From positions 1-31,815 of the forward strand of contig CAZXVH010000055.1 in the NCBI GenBank assembly GCA_964643965.1: DNA of 31,815 nt, in the 5' to 3' direction. Made by a program: the position numbers and the translations under genes. Position 1 is the stretch's first letter. The number at the start of each line of letters is the position of its first letter. The DNA is from GCA-2746795 sp964643965 (GTDB lineage Bacteria > Chloroflexota > Anaerolineae > Promineifilales > Promineifilaceae). Positions 22,697-30,550 of the stretch are shown here, piece by piece. The notes under the pieces are model-generated. The model was not told where the DNA came from. It saw only the letters and a list, made by a program, of their open reading frames with translations, and ran no database searches.

Positions 22697-24109
22697 ATGA
22701 CCTTTGCCCACGACACTTTCATCTCCCCGTTCACCTGGCGCTATGGCAGCGCTGAGATGCGCGGCCTCTGGTCTGAGAAGCATAAACGGCAGCTGATGCG
22801 CCAGGTGTGGTTGGCGTTGGCGGCGGCGCAGCAGCAGGCTGGACTGGTCTCAGCGGCGCAGGTGGCCGATTTGCAAGCGCATGTTCACGATGTGGACATT
22901 GAGCGGGCGCTGGAGATTGAAAAAGAGACGCGCCACGATGTCATGGCGGAAATCCGCACCTTCGCCGAGCAATGTCCGGTGGGTGGCGGCATCATCCACT
23001 GGGGGGCCACCAGCGCCGACATCACCGACAATGCCGACGCCTTGCGTCTGCGGGAAGCGGCCGTTCTCCTGCGCGACCAACTGGTTATTTTACTGGAACG
23101 GTTGGCGGAAAAGATTGAGGAAACGGCCGTTATCCCCACCCTGGCTCATACCCACATCCAGCCCGCCGAACCCACCACCCTCGGCTATCGCTTCGCCGTT
23201 TACGCCCAAGACCTGCTCGAAGACTTGCACAGCCTGGAAACCCTCATCGCTCATCTGCGCGGCAAGGGGTTAAAAGGGGCGGTAGGCGTCCAAGCCAGCT
23301 TCCAGGAATTATTGCAGGGCAGCGCCATGACGCCGCAGGAGTTGGAAGCCAACGTCATGGCCCAGCTTAAACTGCCCTATTTCCCCATCGCCACCCAAAC
23401 TTACAGCCGCCAACAAGATTTGCGCATCCAACAAGTCCTGGCCGGCATCGCCGCTTCCCTGCACAAATTCGCCCTCGACTTCCGCATCTTACAGTCGCCC
23501 CCCTTTGGCGAATGGGCGGAACCATTTGGCAAAAAACAGGTCGGTTCTTCGGCCATGCCCTTCAAACGCAACCCGATCAACAGCGAAAATATCTGCTCCC
23601 TGGCCCGCTATGTGGCCGCTTTACCGGCGGTGGCCTGGGACAACGCCAGCCAGGCCATTTTAGAACGCAGTCTGGATGATTCCGCCAATCGCCGTATTTT
23701 CCAGGCGGAAGGCTTTCTGGCGACGGATGAAATGCTGCGCCGCGCCATCCGCCTGGTGAGCGAAATGGACATCGATGAAGAGGCTATCGCCCGTAACATG
23801 GCTACCTACGGCCCCTTTGCCGCCACCGAGCGGGTGCTGATGGCGTTGGTGGCGGCCGGCGGCAGCCGACAGGAAGGGCATGAGTGGCTTCGAGAAGCGA
23901 GCCTGTCAGCGTGGACCGCCCTGCGCCAGGGGGAAGCCAATCCCCTCACTGCCCTGCTGCAAGCCGATGCTCGCCTGACTGCTTACCTGCCACCGGCCGA
24001 GATCGCGGCTTTGATGGATGCCACGGCGCACACAGGCACGGCCGCTGCCCGCGCCCACGCCTTTGCCCAAACCATCCGCATCTTCATCGGCAAACTGGCC
24101 TTCAAATAA
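22697..24109 (+). CDS. purB: Adenylosuccinate lyase PurB
   Basis: Fumarate-releasing lyase acting twice in purine synthesis (SAICAR to AICAR, adenylosuccinate to AMP). The 470-aa product contains the superfamily pattern: TRHDVMAEIRTFAEQCP, IHWGATSADITDNADALRLR, AHTHIQPAEPTTLGYRFAVY (catalytic His region) and the signature loop VGSSAMPFKRNPINSENICS. Length is normal. Start ATG 22697 has no strong Shine-Dalgarno and lies 4 nt after the small coiled-coil gene, so it may depend on coupling. With guaB nearby, the region groups the AMP and GMP branches. Two palindromes, one perfect (23122), lie within. Confidence 0.95.
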   Translation: MTFAHDTFISPFTWRYGSAEMRGLWSEKHKRQLMRQVWLALAAAQQQAGLVSAAQVADLQAHVHDVDIERALEIEKETRHDVMAEIRTFAEQCPVGGGIIHWGATSADITDNADALRLREAAVLLRDQLVILLERLAEKIEETAVIPTLAHTHIQPAEPTTLGYRFAVYAQDLLEDLHSLETLIAHLRGKGLKGAVGVQASFQELLQGSAMTPQELEANVMAQLKLPYFPIATQTYSRQQDLRIQQVLAGIAASLHKFALDFRILQSPPFGEWAEPFGKKQVGSSAMPFKRNPINSENICSLARYVAALPAVAWDNASQAILERSLDDSANRRIFQAEGFLATDEMLRRAIRLVSEMDIDEEAIARNMATYGPFAATERVLMALVAAGGSRQEGHEWLREASLSAWTALRQGEANPLTALLQADARLTAYLPPAEIAALMDATAHTGTAAARAHAFAQTIRIFIGKLAFK

Positions 24110-24119
24110 GACAAAAATT

Positions 24120-24281
24120 ATGACTCCCTTCCCTCCACCACCTCTCCCCCAAATGCAAAGCTACCTGGAACGCTGGCAAGTGGCCGCCGACGACAAAGCG
24201 CTCTTTTTACGCTGCTACCGCTTGATGACGAATCATCTGATAACGGCCGTTTCCCACCCTGACCTCCTATCCATCCCCTGA
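24120..24281 (+). pseudogene. Short open frame, possible N-terminal remnant (DUF5995-like)
   Basis: A 53-codon frame reads MTPFPPPPLPQMQSYLERWQ, then AADDKALFLRCYRLMTNHLI and stops after HPDLLSIP. The middle part resembles what I remember of the start of DUF5995-type proteins of Chloroflexota, which run well beyond 200 residues, so this looks like the stub of a truncated gene. It starts 11 nt after purB with no clear ribosome-binding site and carries one perfect AACGGCCGTT. It could also be a real small protein. The family link is from memory and unsure. Confidence 0.35.
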
Positions 24282-24331
24282 ATTTCCGCTAAAATCAGCT
24301 TCCATATCTCATCACAAAAAGGATATATCGC

Positions 24332-26836
24332 ATGAACCGAACCCTTATTCTCGTTGCTCTTATTTTTACCTTACTGCTGGCGGCTTGCCGCACAGCGCCA
24401 GCCCCCACCGCCGTTCCCGCTGCTCCCACCGAGACAATACAGGCAGAAACGGCCGTTGTCGCCGAACCAACCGCCCTGCCCACTGCAGCGCCCACCGCAG
24501 CGCCCACCACAGCGCCCATCGCAGAACCCGCCACCCGCGACGCATCCGTCGCCGACGCGCCACCCGCCACCGCCACCCGCTTCCCCCTCGCCGACATCAT
24601 CAACGACGAAGGCGGCCCCGTGCGCCTCACCGGCGTCGTCACCTATACCAATCCCTTCTTCACCCTGGGCGTCGCCGCCCCCGTCATCATCCTGGAAGAC
24701 CAGGCCGGCTTCGTAGACCGCAACCAGCATTTCCTCATGCCCGTCGAATCTCAGGCGCTGGCTCAAATCACCTCCGATTTCTTCGAGTCCCCTTTTTCTT
24801 ACAGCCTGGCGCTGCCCATTGAGCCGCAGGGCAGTTTGCGCGACGTAGACCAGGATGGCGAAACCAACAGCGGCGTCCAGATCTTTGCCCCGGCCTTTTG
24901 GACCAACACCTGGGGCGATCCCTTCCTGGAGGAGCGCGACCTGCATGGCGGCGGCTGGTCAACGGCTTACGCCTCCACCCGCATCAGTGAAGAGGCCGAC
25001 ACCGAGCGCGAAATCGTCGGCGGCAAATACCTCATTTATGCCCCGGATGACCAGCAGGGTTTCCCCAGCGGTTTCGGGCCAGACGGCCTCTTGTTCACCG
25101 CCGACGATCCCATTGTGCAAATCCCGGCCGGTTACACCATCGTCGATATGGACAGCGATCCCTTCATCTTCGACCGCGCCCGCCATCAAACGGTTGACCT
25201 GATAGAACCGGCCGGCGCCGCCCTCGACGATTATTCCGCCCTCAGCTACGCCGCAGCCTTCGACGCCCTCATCGAGCAATTACGAAAGGAATACGCCTTC
25301 ACCGAGTACAAAAACCTGGATTGGGACGCTATCCACGCCGAGCTGCGCCCCGCCTTTGAAGCCGCCGATGAAGCTGGCGACCCGGATGCCTACCGCGTGG
25401 CGCTGCGCGACCTGGCCTGGTCTGTGCCGGACGGCCATGTCAGCGGCCCCTGGATTCAAGACGAATTCGGTTTCATGAATGCCAACGGCATTGGTTTAGC
25501 CATTGATGAACTGGAAAGCGGCGATTTCCTCGTTACCTACCTGTTAGAAAATGGTCCCGCCGCGGCGGCCGGCATTGAACTGGGCGCGGAACTGGTGGCC
25601 ATTGATGGTGTGCCCATCAACGAGGCCGTGGAAAACAGCATCGGCTGGACAGGGCCGTTTAGCACCGCCCACAATGAGCGCCTGGCTAAAACCGCCTTCG
25701 TCACCCGCTTCCCCGTCACCACTGACAGCGTGACGCTCACCTTTGCCAATCCTGGCGGCCCGGAAGAAACGGTTGAACTGACGCCCGAATTCGAGCAAGA
25801 GAGCCTCTTTGCCGCCCTGGAAGAGTCCATTCCCACCGGCTTTGAGCTGCCCCTGGAATATAAACTGTTAAAAGAGAGCAACCTGGGTTATGTGCAAATT
25901 TTCAGTTTTGCCGATAATGAACTGCTCTCCATTCAACTGTGGGAACGCATGATCCAGCAACTCAACGAAAACGGCATCCCTGGCCTCATCATCGACATGC
26001 GTATGAACGGCGGTGGCAGCGGTTTCCTGGCCGACCAGATGGCCGCTTACTTCTTCGACGAACCGTATTCCCTGGGCAATACCGGCGCCTGGGACGACGA
26101 CCGGGGTGAATTTTACTTCGACGAGCGCGGCGAAAACTTTTACTTCTTGCCGCCCGAAGAGCTGCGCTACCACGGCGACATCGCCGTCATTGTAGGGCCA
26201 GACTGCGCCAGCGCTTGCGAGTTCTTTTCTTATGATATGACCATCGCCGACCGGGCCATCATCATCGGCCATTATCCCACGGCCGGGCTGGGTGGCTCCA
26301 TTCGCCGGGTGCTGATGCCGGAGGATGAATATTTCACTTTCACCGGCGGCCGGGCGGTGGATAACGAGGGCCATATCCATATTGAAGGCATTGGCGTCGT
26401 GCCCACCATTGATGTGCCGCTGACGGAAGAGGCGCTGTTGGGAGAGGGGGATGTGCTGTTGGAAACGGCCGTTTCCTATCTGCAAGGCGCTTCCCAGGTT
26501 GACATCATCGAAGGCAAAACCATGCAAATCGGCCGTACCGCCAGCGGCGACATCGCTCGCGGCCAACGCATTCGTCACACCATTGACCTGGCAGCAGGCG
26601 ATGTGGTCAACATCTTCTTAAACGGCGAAGCAGCCAATGGCGATGCGTTGGACATGGTTCTGAACCTCTACAACCTGGACGATGAACTGCTCCTGAGCAA
26701 CGACGATCTGGGCGCGGCCGGCGCCGGTTCCGGTTTTGAGGAACTGGAAATCCCCTTCGACCTGACCCTGGTGCTGGAAGTCGCCACCTATAACGATGTC
26801 GGCCAGGGAACCTATACGCTGTCTGTTGAAGAATAA
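24332..26836 (+). CDS. S41-family (C-terminal processing protease-like) lipoprotein
   Basis: The 834-aa product has signal peptide and lipobox LLAAC (Cys19) and a Thr/Ala/Pro linker (about 20-80). An N-terminal beta-rich region and a helical cap (about 295-365; LRKEYAFTEYKNLDWDAIH) lead to a PDZ-like part (about 385-430; YLLENGPAAAAGIELGAELV) and an S41 peptidase core (about 515-695; LGYVQIFSF, LIIDMRMNGGGSGFLADQMA). The nucleophile is predicted as S627 in DCASACEFF. The lysine expected after it (GKG in CtpA) is Leu (L653 in PTAGLGGS), so it may be inactive or use a different base. The last ~115 residues form a PPC-like domain. Surface-attached. Start ATG 24332 has AAGGA about 10 nt upstream. 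Its stop overlaps the region of the next protease gene. Confidence 0.87.
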   Translation: MNRTLILVALIFTLLLAACRTAPAPTAVPAAPTETIQAETAVVAEPTALPTAAPTAAPTTAPIAEPATRDASVADAPPATATRFPLADIINDEGGPVRLTGVVTYTNPFFTLGVAAPVIILEDQAGFVDRNQHFLMPVESQALAQITSDFFESPFSYSLALPIEPQGSLRDVDQDGETNSGVQIFAPAFWTNTWGDPFLEERDLHGGGWSTAYASTRISEEADTEREIVGGKYLIYAPDDQQGFPSGFGPDGLLFTADDPIVQIPAGYTIVDMDSDPFIFDRARHQTVDLIEPAGAALDDYSALSYAAAFDALIEQLRKEYAFTEYKNLDWDAIHAELRPAFEAADEAGDPDAYRVALRDLAWSVPDGHVSGPWIQDEFGFMNANGIGLAIDELESGDFLVTYLLENGPAAAAGIELGAELVAIDGVPINEAVENSIGWTGPFSTAHNERLAKTAFVTRFPVTTDSVTLTFANPGGPEETVELTPEFEQESLFAALEESIPTGFELPLEYKLLKESNLGYVQIFSFADNELLSIQLWERMIQQLNENGIPGLIIDMRMNGGGSGFLADQMAAYFFDEPYSLGNTGAWDDDRGEFYFDERGENFYFLPPEELRYHGDIAVIVGPDCASACEFFSYDMTIADRAIIIGHYPTAGLGGSIRRVLMPEDEYFTFTGGRAVDNEGHIHIEGIGVVPTIDVPLTEEALLGEGDVLLETAVSYLQGASQVDIIEGKTMQIGRTASGDIARGQRIRHTIDLAAGDVVNIFLNGEAANGDALDMVLNLYNLDDELLLSNDDLGAAGAGSGFEELEIPFDLTLVLEVATYNDVGQGTYTLSVEE

Positions 26837-26853
26837 TGGATAGAGGCTTGACT

Positions 26854-29121
26854 ATGAGAAGACACATTATTCCCCTTTTGGCCTTATCCTTGCTGCTGCT
26901 CGTAGGCTGTAAAGAACAGTGGACAGTGGACAGTGGACAGTGGACAGTGGACAGTGAACAGGTGACAGTGACCGCGCCACCTGCCACCCGCCACGCGCCA
27001 CCCGCCACAGCCAGTGGNNNNNNNNNNNNNNNNNNNNNNNNNNNNNNNNNNNNNNNNNNNNNNNNNNNNNNNNNNNNNNNNNNNNNNNNNNNNNNNNNNN
27101 NNNNNNNNNNNNNNNNNGCCACCCGCCACGCGCCACCCGCCACAGCCAGTGGACAGTTAACAGTGGACAGTGGACAGTTGACAGTGACCGCGCCACCTGC
27201 CACCCGCCACGCGCCACCCGCCACAGCCAGTGGACAGTTAACAGTGGACAGTGAACAGTTGACAGTGACCGCGCCGCCCGCCACCGACGACGCCCAACGC
27301 ACCTTCACCGAACTGCGGCAAAACCAACCGCTGCCCCGCGACCCCATCGCCCTGGCGATTGCCTATGATGGCGTTTCCCCGGAGCCGCTGCCCACCCGAA
27401 CGGCCGTTACCCACCCCCTCTCCCCCGGTGACCGCCAGGCGTTCAAACTCCTCAACATCGACAGCATCACCATCCAGGAAATCGACGCTGAACTGAAAAG
27501 CGTCAGCGACCACGCTTACTTTTGGTTTGAAACGGAGAGTAACCTGCCGGAGCCGAGCGCCTCAGAGTTGCAGCGCATGGCCGTTGGTTTTGACGCCATT
27601 TACGACCAGGTCACGGGCCACTTCGGCGCGGAAGATAATCCGGGCATTGACGGCGACCCGCGCATCCACATCGTCAACGCCGATCCCGGAACCTTATGCG
27701 ACAACGCCTATGCCTGCGGGCTGCTCGGCTATTTCAGCGCCAGCGACACCGTGCCCGCCCATTACGAACCCAACTCCAACGAGCGCGAGATGTTTGTCAT
27801 GAACGGGCAGGAATTTGGCACAGTGGGCTATTTAGACACCCTGTCCCATGAATTCCGCCACATGGTCGAAGACCATTATGACAGCGGCGACATCGACTGG
27901 GCTGTGGAAGGTTCCGCCACCCTCTCCCAGGATTTATCCGGCTTCTCCGAAGACCCCATCAGCCGCGCCAATCTGTTTCTGCTCAACACAGATCAGCAGC
28001 TAAACAGTTGGCCGGAAGGTAATACCATCCCTTATTACGGCCAGGGCTATCTGCTCAACCGTTACCTTTACAACCGGCTTGGCCCGGATCTCTACCGGGA
28101 GTTTGCCACTCACCCCGCTTCAGGGTTGGAAGCAGTAACGGCCGTTGCCGACCAACACGCTCTCGGCTTCGACGGGGAAACGCTCTGGCTGGATTGGCTC
28201 ACCGCCCTCGCCATCCACGACCATCCCGGCGCGGACGGCAAATATGAACTGCGCCAGGGGATTGGCACGGCCGTTGCCACCGACATCCGCCCCGGACAAG
28301 GCATCGACGACACCGTGCGCCAATACGCCGCCGATTATTACCAGTTGCGCGGCAGCCCCCAAAATGCCACGATCAGCTTCCAGGGCAGCGCCACCGTCCC
28401 TCTCATCCCCGCCCCGCCCGCTTCCGGGGAGATGATGTGGCTGGCAAATCGGGCCAACTACAGCCAGGCGCAGCTCACCCGCCCCGTTGACCTCACCGGT
28501 GTAAATGCAGCCACCTTAAATTACAAAGTGTTCCACGAAATCGAACGAGGCTATGATTTTGCGTATGTGGCGGTGTCAGCGGATAACGCCTGCCCTGAGC
28601 CGTGTCGAAGCGGCCGTTCCTGGCAGCCCCTCACCGCCCCCCACATGCAAGGTCTCGACCCCGGCGACGACCCCAGCTTCTCCGCCTACGCCGACCGCTT
28701 CTACACCAGTAATAGCGGTGGCTGGCTGCAAGAAAGCATCGACCTGACGCCCTACGCCGGGCAAGAGATCTTGCTGCGTTTCGAGTATATCACCGACGAA
28801 ATCCTGACTCACAGCGGCCTGGCCCTGGACGACATCAACATCCCCGAAATCAATTTCTACGACGACGCGGAAACGTTGGACGCCGCCTGGATGGCCGATG
28901 GTTTTGTGCGGGCGACCGGCAGCATTCCGCAGCCCTGGCATGTGCAGATCATCACCTTCCCCGATGGCGTACCGCAGGTGCAGTTCCTGCCGCTGGACGA
29001 GACAGCTTTTGGCCAACTAGAAATCGCGCTCACCCCTGGAGAACAGCCCCCCATCCTCATCATCGCCGCCGCTGCCCCCATGACGCTCCAAGCAGCGTCT
29101 TATACTCTTTTAGTCGAGTAG
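26854..29121 (+). CDS. Secreted zinc metalloprotease lipoprotein with repeat-derived linker (contains assembly gap)
   Basis: Begins MRRHIIPLLALSLLLLVGC (lipobox LVGC) and continues into a linker built of tandem DNA repeats (QWTVDSG heptapeptides, then 27-aa units containing TAPPATRHAPPATAS). A 100-N gap interrupts the linker. The folded part has SHEFRHMVEDHYD (HExxH, H332 and H336 counting the gap as drawn) and WAVEGSA (E352) as third-ligand candidate, resembling M6/immune-inhibitor-A-type zincins. The C-terminal beta-sandwich (PYAGQEILLRFEYITDEI, LALDDINIPE) is also like immune inhibitor A. ATG 26854 is preferred over 26836 because AGAGG lies 7 nt before it. It overlaps or abuts the S41 gene, suggesting co-expression. 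The final codons and stop fall inside an octamer array. True length is unknown because of the gap. Confidence 0.83.
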   Translation: MRRHIIPLLALSLLLLVGCKEQWTVDSGQWTVDSEQVTVTAPPATRHAPPATASXXXXXXXXXXXXXXXXXXXXXXXXXXXXXXXXXXATRHAPPATASGQLTVDSGQLTVTAPPATRHAPPATASGQLTVDSEQLTVTAPPATDDAQRTFTELRQNQPLPRDPIALAIAYDGVSPEPLPTRTAVTHPLSPGDRQAFKLLNIDSITIQEIDAELKSVSDHAYFWFETESNLPEPSASELQRMAVGFDAIYDQVTGHFGAEDNPGIDGDPRIHIVNADPGTLCDNAYACGLLGYFSASDTVPAHYEPNSNEREMFVMNGQEFGTVGYLDTLSHEFRHMVEDHYDSGDIDWAVEGSATLSQDLSGFSEDPISRANLFLLNTDQQLNSWPEGNTIPYYGQGYLLNRYLYNRLGPDLYREFATHPASGLEAVTAVADQHALGFDGETLWLDWLTALAIHDHPGADGKYELRQGIGTAVATDIRPGQGIDDTVRQYAADYYQLRGSPQNATISFQGSATVPLIPAPPASGEMMWLANRANYSQAQLTRPVDLTGVNAATLNYKVFHEIERGYDFAYVAVSADNACPEPCRSGRSWQPLTAPHMQGLDPGDDPSFSAYADRFYTSNSGGWLQESIDLTPYAGQEILLRFEYITDEILTHSGLALDDINIPEINFYDDAETLDAAWMADGFVRATGSIPQPWHVQIITFPDGVPQVQFLPLDETAFGQLEIALTPGEQPPILIIAAAAPMTLQAASYTLLVE
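26917..26972 (+). repeat. Heptamer array CAGTGGA inside coding sequence, eight units
   Basis: Six units of CAGTGGA/CAGTGAA followed by two diverged ones sit directly after the lipobox Cys codon region. Three DNA units equal one heptapeptide (QWTVDSG), so the array reads as an in-frame peptide repeat. Confidence 0.9.
26983..27281 (+). repeat. 81-bp (27-aa) coding tandem repeat interrupted by the gap
   Basis: Units begin with GCCACCCGCCACGCG at 26983, 27118 and 27199; the last two are exactly 81 bp apart. Each joins a (G)CCACC-rich segment (ATRHAPPATAS) to a CAGTGGA-type segment (GQLTVDSGQLTVTAPP). Copies are nearly identical, indicating recent expansion. Confidence 0.9.
27018..27117. other. 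Assembly gap (100 N) within the tandem repeat
   Basis: Exactly 100 N, the usual placeholder for unknown size. To keep the 81-bp phase of the flanking units the real gap should be 46 + 81k bases (46, 127, 208...). All these values keep the reading frame, as does 100, so the frame is open on both sides but the drawn length is unlikely to be right. Confidence 0.95.
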
Positions 29122-29286
29122 TTGGGTAGTCGAGTAGTCGGGTAGTCGGGTAGTCGGATAGTCTGGTAGTCGAGTAGTCGGATAGTCTAGTAGTCGGATA
29201 GTCGGATAGTCGGGTAGTTGGGTGGTTGGGTGGTTGGGTGGTCGGGTGGTTGGGTGGGCGGGTGATCGGATGGTTGGGTGGTTGGG
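29111..29286. repeat. Octamer tandem array TAGTCGGG/TGGTTGGG, about 22 units
   Basis: The array starts inside the metalloprotease gene: TAGTCGAG-TAGTTGGG includes its last codons and its TAG stop (29119-29121). The first half is TAGTCGGG-like and the second drifts to TGGTTGGG. It is the inverted counterpart of the array at 19858-19992. Runs of GGG every 8 bp from 29220 to 29262 fit a G-quadruplex-forming pattern. Confidence 0.93.
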
Positions 29287-29476
29287 AGGAGTATCATAGG
29301 GCTGGATTTGTATCGTTTTTCGCAGAACGGGCAAGCACGGCCAGTTTTATCGCCGAAGGTAGGGGGTTGGTGGTACGATAGAGGCAACTGGGCCTGGGTT
29401 TTATCACAAGCCGGGGCCGATTTGGAGACTGCCTATCTGAATGACGCCATTTGCGCGGCAAAATAATGGCATGGTG
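29287..29476. other. Intergenic stretch between repeat array and hairpin, no assigned gene
   Basis: With the flanking array and hairpin this is a 405-nt gene-free interval (29122-29526). A 62-codon open frame starting with GTG inside the octamer array (29278-29466) gives a Trp-rich peptide (VGGWWYDRGNWAWVLSQAG). I cannot match it to a family and it has no ribosome-binding site, so it is either a gene remnant or chance. No promoter was identified with confidence. Confidence 0.4.
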
Positions 29477-29509
29477 AGACCTCCGAGGTTTTGAAAACCT
29501 CGGAGGTCT
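29477..29509. terminator. Perfect 16-bp palindrome with 1-nt centre
   Basis: AGACCTCCGAGGTTTT (29477-29492) and AAAACCTCGGAGGTCT (29494-29509) are exact reverse complements around a single G. As RNA it would form a long hairpin just upstream of the alpha/beta hydrolase start (29527). The sequence resembles interspersed palindromes seen in several environmental bacteria, so it may be a repeat element rather than a terminator. Confidence 0.7.
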
Positions 29510-29526
29510 GGAAGCAAGGTTATTTC

Positions 29527-30537
29527 ATGAATAAGCGAAGAAAGACATTTGTTTTTGTTTGTTTGATCGTTGCATTTTTAAAAGTTTGGGCATTTATTCG
29601 TTACTTCAAGTGGCGCGGACGTACCGTTGAGAACTTGAGGATGGGCGGGCAGATGGCGGCAACGGCCGTTGGTCTGATCGAATACGCGCAAGCCGGTGAG
29701 GGGCCAACGGTGCTGCTCTGTCACGGCGGACCGGGCGGCCATGATCAAAGCTTTATGGCGGCGCCCCTGGCGCGGAATGGTTTCCATGTCCTCACCCCTT
29801 CGCGCCCCGGTTATTTGGGCACGCCGCTCTCCAGCGGGGCGACCATTGAGCAGCAAGCGGATGGCATGGCGGCGCTGCTGGACAGGTTGGGGATTGAGAA
29901 AACGGCCGTTATCGGCGTGTCAGCTGGTGGCCCCATTGCCCTGCAACTGGCGCTGCGCCACCCCCAGCGGGTATGGGCGGTGATCCTGGAAGCGGGCGTT
30001 TCCCAGGCGTATCAACCCCACCCGGAAAGCGCCGCCACCCCTTTGGGCCAGCTTTTTCTGGCCCAATCAGGTATGTGGCTCATCGACATAGTGACCTGGC
30101 TGCTCGACTGCTTTAGCCAAACCTTCCCCGCTCAAGCCGCCGAGACGCTGATTCGCCTGGAAAGCGATCTGTCGCCCGCCCAGGTTAAAAACAAAGTGGC
30201 TCAAATCATGGCTGACCCTGAGCAAACGGAGCAGTTTAAGCGGCTCATCAAAAGCATTGTGCCCCTAAGCATGCGTCATAAAGGATTGGCGAACGATCTG
30301 CTGCAACTGGCGCATGTGCCTCGCTATCCCCTTGAGCAAATGCAGACGCCTGCGCTGGTGATCCACGGCCGTTTTGACGCCGATGTCCCCTACAGCCACG
30401 CTCGCTTTGTGGCCGAAACCGCCCCCCACGCTGAACTGATCACACTGGAAACGAGCGGGCATCTCATCTGGTTGGGTGATGAATGGCAAACGGTAGAACC
30501 ACGTTTGCTGAAATTCCTGGCAAAAAACATGCCATAA
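29527..30537 (+). CDS. Alpha/beta-fold hydrolase with N-terminal membrane anchor
   Basis: The 336-aa product has one N-terminal hydrophobic helix (TFVFVCLIVAFLKVWAFI) flanked by basic residues, then an alpha/beta hydrolase domain. The oxyanion strand is VLLCHGGPGGHDQSF, the nucleophile elbow is AVIGVSAGGPIAL (S132), the acid is HGRFDADVPYSHA and the base is ETSGHLIWLGDE. The HGGPGG motif is found in proline iminopeptidase-like and related esterases. Substrate unknown. ATG 29527 is used: the open frame begins earlier at a TTG inside the palindrome, but family-like sequence starts MNKRRK. No strong Shine-Dalgarno is seen (AAGCAAGG upstream). It is followed 13 nt later by the deazaflavin oxidoreductase gene, suggesting an operon. 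Confidence 0.88.
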   Translation: MNKRRKTFVFVCLIVAFLKVWAFIRYFKWRGRTVENLRMGGQMAATAVGLIEYAQAGEGPTVLLCHGGPGGHDQSFMAAPLARNGFHVLTPSRPGYLGTPLSSGATIEQQADGMAALLDRLGIEKTAVIGVSAGGPIALQLALRHPQRVWAVILEAGVSQAYQPHPESAATPLGQLFLAQSGMWLIDIVTWLLDCFSQTFPAQAAETLIRLESDLSPAQVKNKVAQIMADPEQTEQFKRLIKSIVPLSMRHKGLANDLLQLAHVPRYPLEQMQTPALVIHGRFDADVPYSHARFVAETAPHAELITLETSGHLIWLGDEWQTVEPRLLKFLAKNMP

Positions 30538-30550
30538 GCGGAGGGACCTC

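Noticed and set aside
25868..26578. 236-codon antisense frame inside the S41 gene
   Set aside because: Shadow of a clearly coding sense frame with S41 motifs.
29278..29466. 62-codon frame, Trp-rich, after the octamer array
   Set aside because: Starts with GTG inside the repeat and has no ribosome-binding site; kept only as a note in the intergenic entry.
29491..29526. TTG start for the alpha/beta hydrolase (12 extra residues)
   Set aside because: It lies inside the perfect palindrome and would translate it; ATG 29527 begins just before the membrane helix.
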